This document shows, in pieces, positions 57,038 to 60,574 of a stretch of 60,574 nucleotides of DNA. A model generated the notes under the pieces. That model was not told where the DNA came from and made no database searches. It saw only the letters and a list, made by a program, of their open reading frames with translations. Numbering within the stretch: the first letter of the stretch is position 1; the number at the start of each line of letters is the position of its first letter. The stretch is from Bacilli bacterium. GTDB taxonomy: Bacteria; Bacillota_I; Bacilli_A; RFN20; CAG-826. The position numbers were made by a program, and so were the translations under genes. The stretch lies in NCBI GenBank assembly GCA_017626815.1, contig JAGAHY010000063.1:1-60574 (forward strand), given 5' to 3'.

Positions 57038-59113
57038 TTACCAAATCGCCAGGCGATCCTCCGGGGCGACGTACATGCCATCCCCGGGCTTGACGTCATA
57101 GGTTTTGAGGAATTCGTCGAATTGGCTTAGCGTGACGTTGATGCGGAGATATTCTTCGGGGTGGATATCGGTGGCGATGCGCTTGATGAGAAAATCGCGC
57201 GTCGCCTGGATGGCGAAGTTATCCGCGAAGGCGCGGAAGAATTCGTCATAATTAAACGATTCTTGCTTTTCGGCGAGCCGTAACATGACCCGGACCCCAC
57301 CCATATCGGCGATGACTTCGCCCGTGAGGTTGGCGCCGTCATAATTATGGTCATGGAAGCCATGGAGATAGTTGGTGTAATAGTCGGCGATTTTATTGAC
57401 TTTGCCTTGGAAGGAGGCACGGTCCTCCGCCGTCCACCAATCATGCCTTTTGCCGTTTTTGTCGAAATTCGCGCCGGTGGAATCGAAACCATGGCTGATT
57501 TCGTGCCCGATGACCACGCCAATGTAACCATATAGCTGCTCGGTGGAAAGGTTTTCGGCCTCGATGTAGGAGGAGCAGACGCCATGGTAGATGGCGAAAG
57601 CGTTATCGGATGTGGAATACGCCGCGTTGACGGTGGTGGTGGACGTCCCGTTAACGAGAATATTGCCCGACCAAGGGCAAGAAGCCAAAATCCCCGCGTA
57701 CCAGTCGTAATAATCCTCGGCTAAACCGAAGGCGTCGGTGGCGGTGACCTTGAAAAGCTTGTCCTCATCCATGAAACCGTCGCCATAGAAGGACATGTGC
57801 CACATATTGCTCAGCTTGTCTTTGGCGGCTTGCTTGGTTTCCTCCCCGAGCCATTCCTGCTCGTCGAAAAGGATTTGGTATTCGTCGATGATGTCGCCGA
57901 TTAGATCATCGATGCGCTGCTTTGTGGAGGGTTTGACGAACTTGTCGATATAGACTTGGTCAAAGGCTTTCGGGAAGGCTTCGAGATAAAGCGCGCGGGC
58001 GACTTCATCGTCGCTGCTATCCGCGTTATATTTAGCGGATTCGAATCCTTGAAGGGAAGCGAAATGATTCACGAACAGGTCGCGGTAATCCGATGCGCCG
58101 ATGAAGAAACGGCTATCAAACAATTTGCTTAGGGCAAGATATTCGGCGAGGGCCTCTAGGCTGATGGAGCCGACGGAGGTTAAATAACGGTAGGCTTGAT
58201 CGTTTAGCACGACCTCCGTATCCGGGCCCAACCCGAGGTCGAGCAACGCCGATTTCAAATCGATGGAACCGAAGTCGAAGTTCATTTGGCCAAGGGTGGT
58301 TTCATGGTCGTCAAGGGAAGCTTCCGTGGTGGCGATGATGGCGTTCATCGCCGTGCCGGTGGCGGACAGGAAAAGCTTTTCCGTCGGTTCTTCGTCAATG
58401 CCAAATAATTTTAAGTAGGCGGCGAGCGCCAGACGGTAATCCGTCGCTTTCTTCGTGGTTTGAGCCAAATAAAGGAAGTAAGATAAGCTGAAATTTTGCG
58501 CGCTAAACAGGAAGGAGACGTGGACTTTCCCGGATTCATCGATTTCCGCGGTGACAAGCCGGGAATTCCCTTGGAAGATGGCCTTGCTCGCGGATAGGCT
58601 TTTGGCGGCGGAAGCGGAGGCCTTCGGGTCTAAAAGGTCGGCGACGCTTTCGCGGATTTTGTCTTTCGCGCCCGTTTTTAGCAAGCGGAGGATGGCTTGG
58701 ACGTCGGCGTTATCGCCGTTAAATATTTCCTTGATGCTATCCTCGGTGAAACTTTTGGATTCCATGATTTTGCCGCCAGATCGGTCAACCCCCTTGGGCA
58801 AGGGGTTTTCCGTGAAAGCCTCGTAATTGGCGTGGCCGAAGAAATCGTGCTTGGCTTCGGGCTTTTCCACTTTGCCTAGCATCCCCGGAATATTGCTGTT
58901 GATCCACGGGTAGCCTTCGATTTCGGAAAGGTCCTTGACGCTACTTTTCAAGGTGTAGTGACCATAGGCCATTTTCGTGGGCTCTGAGGATGAGCAGGGT
59001 TCATAGACGGGGCAACTAGACTCGGAAACGGCGGAGGCGGGCGAAGATTGCCCGCCGCAGGAAGTCAGGGCGAGCAACGCCACGGCGGAAAGAACTAAGT
59101 GGGTGTGTTTCAT
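57038..59113 (-). CDS. pepO: M13-family zinc endopeptidase, lipoprotein
   Basis: 691 aa. The signal peptide ends in a lipobox (LLALTSC), then a Ser-rich tether. The M13 catalytic motif is VIGHEISHGFDSTG near 538 (HExxH), with EVIADMGG (third zinc ligand Glu) about 60 residues later and the family ending MYVAPEDRLAIW. The usual NAYY and GGIRVAL-type motifs are seen as NAAYS and GGVRVML. It degrades peptides at the outer membrane face. An AGGAGA ribosome binding site precedes the ATG. Confidence 0.93.
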   Translation of the reverse strand: MKHTHLVLSAVALLALTSCGGQSSPASAVSESSCPVYEPCSSSEPTKMAYGHYTLKSSVKDLSEIEGYPWINSNIPGMLGKVEKPEAKHDFFGHANYEAFTENPLPKGVDRSGGKIMESKSFTEDSIKEIFNGDNADVQAILRLLKTGAKDKIRESVADLLDPKASASAAKSLSASKAIFQGNSRLVTAEIDESGKVHVSFLFSAQNFSLSYFLYLAQTTKKATDYRLALAAYLKLFGIDEEPTEKLFLSATGTAMNAIIATTEASLDDHETTLGQMNFDFGSIDLKSALLDLGLGPDTEVVLNDQAYRYLTSVGSISLEALAEYLALSKLFDSRFFIGASDYRDLFVNHFASLQGFESAKYNADSSDDEVARALYLEAFPKAFDQVYIDKFVKPSTKQRIDDLIGDIIDEYQILFDEQEWLGEETKQAAKDKLSNMWHMSFYGDGFMDEDKLFKVTATDAFGLAEDYYDWYAGILASCPWSGNILVNGTSTTTVNAAYSTSDNAFAIYHGVCSSYIEAENLSTEQLYGYIGVVIGHEISHGFDSTGANFDKNGKRHDWWTAEDRASFQGKVNKIADYYTNYLHGFHDHNYDGANLTGEVIADMGGVRVMLRLAEKQESFNYDEFFRAFADNFAIQATRDFLIKRIATDIHPEEYLRINVTLSQFDEFLKTYDVKPGDGMYVAPEDRLAIW

Positions 59114-59138
59114 GGATGGTTCTCCTATTGACCCTATA

Positions 59139-59166
59139 AGGATAGCTAGATGGATGGAATTGTCAT
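59139..59166 (-). promoter_or_regulatory. Promoter of the M13 peptidase gene
   Basis: The minus strand has ATGACA (59161-59166), 16 bp and TATCCT (59139-59144), then AGGAGA before the ATG. Confidence 0.55.
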
Positions 59167-59394
59167 CTCATACGCATAGATTGATACGTTGTCCCCACAT
59201 CTTCAAGGTGGAAAGCGGTTCATTCCGGGAATGGATTCGACTGTTTTGGAAACTTTATCCATCACCAAGCGGTTTTTTTGGCGTTACCGGAACGAAATCA
59301 TGAGATTTCTCATTTCCCCATTGTGAAACGAGAATGTCTTGGGTATCTTAAACGTATTCAAGAAGCCTAAATGAGCAAAAGGACTTTAAAACTT

Positions 59395-60258
59395 ATGAAA
59401 AATAAAGCCATTACGACCCTCATGGGACTCGCCTGCATCGGCGCTATGCTTTCCTGTGGGGAAAGCGTCGCCCCCGCCTCCACCCCCGCGCCGTCCGCGG
59501 TCTCCGGCGTCGTTTCCGACGAATCGTCTGCGCCTATCTTTAATGATGCCTATACCGATATCGATGCCATCGCTTTGGAGTCCGGCGAATATATGGTCGC
59601 CGACACCGTCTACGCCTTCGACAAGGCAAACAAGAGAATCGCCGTCGCCAAATACGCGGACTATGATGCCTATAAGGCCAAACAAGGAACATCGCTATTT
59701 GACGGCGCCGTCCGCTTTGTGAAAGTCACATCGATGATGCTTGGTACCTTCGATGCCGTCTATTTTGAAATTGGGGATACCATCTACCTTCTCCACCGCG
59801 ACGCTTCGAACCGCATCTGCGTCTCCACTCGTTCCGGCACCGCTTGGTCGACCTCCGGCGCCGTGGCCGTCAGCGAGATCCCCCTCTTCTCCATGGGCAA
59901 TTATGTCTCCGACAAGCAAACCCAGAACAAAGCGGATGAGCAAGGAAACTATATTTATGATTCCGCCGGCGGCACGATCCGCGAGGAATTCTACCTCTTC
60001 CTCGAGCTTACCGAGACCAAAGCCTCAATTTACCTAAGCGATAACCCGACCACCCATGGCGAGACCCCGCTCCATTTTGTGGAAAACTACAAGACCCGGA
60101 TCGTCAGCGGAAAACTTCAGATCAAGATCCCCCACAAAGACGGGGACTTTGACTGCAGCCTCACCTCGCACTCCGAGAACGAAATCAAATTCGTGAACTC
60201 CATGGAGAGAAAAGGCGACTATTCCTGCTCGGGCACGTTTACCAAGATCGCCAAATAA
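59395..60258 (+). CDS. Predicted lipoprotein of unknown function
   Basis: 287 aa. The signal peptide ends in a lipobox (GAMLSC), followed by a Pro/Ala/Ser-rich tether and a beta-rich domain that I do not recognise (VRFVKVTSMMLGTFDAVYFE). An ATG eight codons earlier (59371) lacks a ribosome binding site; the ATG at 59395 has AGGA 10 nt upstream and gives a normal signal peptide. Divergent from the M13 peptidase, and ended by a long-stem terminator. Confidence 0.78.
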   Translation: MKNKAITTLMGLACIGAMLSCGESVAPASTPAPSAVSGVVSDESSAPIFNDAYTDIDAIALESGEYMVADTVYAFDKANKRIAVAKYADYDAYKAKQGTSLFDGAVRFVKVTSMMLGTFDAVYFEIGDTIYLLHRDASNRICVSTRSGTAWSTSGAVAVSEIPLFSMGNYVSDKQTQNKADEQGNYIYDSAGGTIREEFYLFLELTETKASIYLSDNPTTHGETPLHFVENYKTRIVSGKLQIKIPHKDGDFDCSLTSHSENEIKFVNSMERKGDYSCSGTFTKIAK

Positions 60259-60266
60259 CCCATAAG

Positions 60267-60324
60267 CCCCAAAGCGTAACGGCGTCTTTGCTTCCTGCGT
60301 TGACCCATGCTTTGGGGTTTTCTT
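60267..60324 (+). terminator. Rho-independent terminator with extended loop
   Basis: CCCCAAAGC and GCTTTGGGG make a 9-bp stem separated by 33 nt, followed by TTTTCTT. Confidence 0.7.
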
Positions 60325-60467
60325 GCGCCTAAAGATGCGGCATCCTGCTTTTTTCGTTACGGGGCGAGGAATGCGAAATGGGCGACTTATCTATCTTTAC
60401 TCGCGCGCGCAAAGGCTAGATAATTAACCTATGATCACATCTTTGACAGTTTATAATTGCTCCAATT
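60325..60467. other. Intergenic stretch with no recognised gene
   Basis: No frame of interest. A TTGACA at about 60442 is too close to the following TATAAT to form a standard promoter. The sequence becomes clearly AT-rich after about 60420, unlike the rest of the window. Confidence 0.5.
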
Positions 60468-60497
60468 AAAAAAAGTTCGATTTGCTCGAACTTTTTT
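60468..60497. terminator. Bidirectional terminator near the right edge
   Basis: GTTCGA and TCGAAC, with A7 before and T6 after, form a 12-bp stem that works on either strand. On the minus strand it would end a gene entering from the right. Confidence 0.85.
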
Positions 60498-60574
60498 GAT
60501 GACTTTTCACTTCAATGAAATGTAGCAATACTTTTTCATCTAAATTTTTTTCTAAATTCTTTATTCAGGTATGA

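Noticed and set aside
56877-57101. 74-codon frame between comEC and the M13 peptidase
   Set aside because: It runs into the antisense of the peptidase C-terminus, lacks a ribosome binding site and has no recognisable features.
60498-60574. Minus-strand gene end at the right edge
   Set aside because: Only about 12 codons are visible in one of three frames, too little to call a gene.
1-60574. tRNA, rRNA or tmRNA genes
   Set aside because: I found no T-loop GTTCGANTC with matching acceptor arms and no conserved rRNA segments by reading; a covariance search would be decisive.

Overview
The window is about 60.6 kb of a dense, moderately GC-rich bacterial chromosome. TGA is used as a stop and TGG as Trp, so the standard code applies. 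The gene content points to Bacillota, in or near class Bacilli: truB-ribF-rpsO-pnp synteny, an RNase J-family protein, a T-box leader on alaS, a DUF1292 gene, GreA, an FtsK/SpoIIIE translocase, the GlpA-like/FAD oxidoreductase/DUF1667 trio, CcpA-type cre-like sites and comEA-comEC. An uncultured gut Erysipelotrichales/RF39-like organism is my guess; no rRNA is present to confirm it. I found no tRNA, rRNA, CRISPR array, transposase or integrase.

Layout. 1-9 kb: a plus-strand operon of a 1920-residue DUF4011-type SF1 helicase/nuclease (resembling a proposed anti-phage family), an unknown 436-residue protein, truB and ribF. 9-16.5 kb: a lipase-like DUF2974 protein, typA, a MATE exporter, a TerB-like protein, a lipoprotein and a membrane GGDEF protein. 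16.6-24 kb: rpsO and pnp, separated here by an Rpn-family nuclease with a strong internal start and by a second SF1 helicase/nuclease. 24-24.7 kb: an AbrB-type antitoxin with a frameshifted PIN toxin. 24.8-40 kb: a SAM-binding-like protein, a glycerol-3-phosphate dehydrogenase-like redox trio, a phosphodiesterase, a degenerate RNase J, ftsK, pullulanase, an OB-fold-like small protein, a PlsC acyltransferase and an RsmF-like methyltransferase.

40.07-42.66 kb: a visibly more AT-rich island with two unrecognised genes (a glycine-rich membrane/coiled-coil protein and a 454-residue membrane-like protein), bounded by about 110-bp direct repeats of about 92% identity. This is my best candidate for an undescribed mobile or defence module. 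42.7-60.5 kb: pyrimidine nucleoside phosphorylase, dtd, mnmA, a membrane protein, a repeat-bearing lipoprotein with two starch-binding-like domains, T-box/alaS, DUF1292, greA, an ECF-like sigma with a coupled membrane partner, comEA-comEC, an M13 peptidase lipoprotein and another lipoprotein.

Regulation. Many single genes have a -10 hexamer only 6-10 nt before the start codon and no ribosome binding site, which suggests frequent leaderless mRNA. Operon-internal and highly expressed genes use good Shine-Dalgarno sites. The rpn-like gene and comEA share an unusually similar promoter. cre-like palindromes precede the starch-related genes. Strings of rho-independent terminators mark most unit ends.
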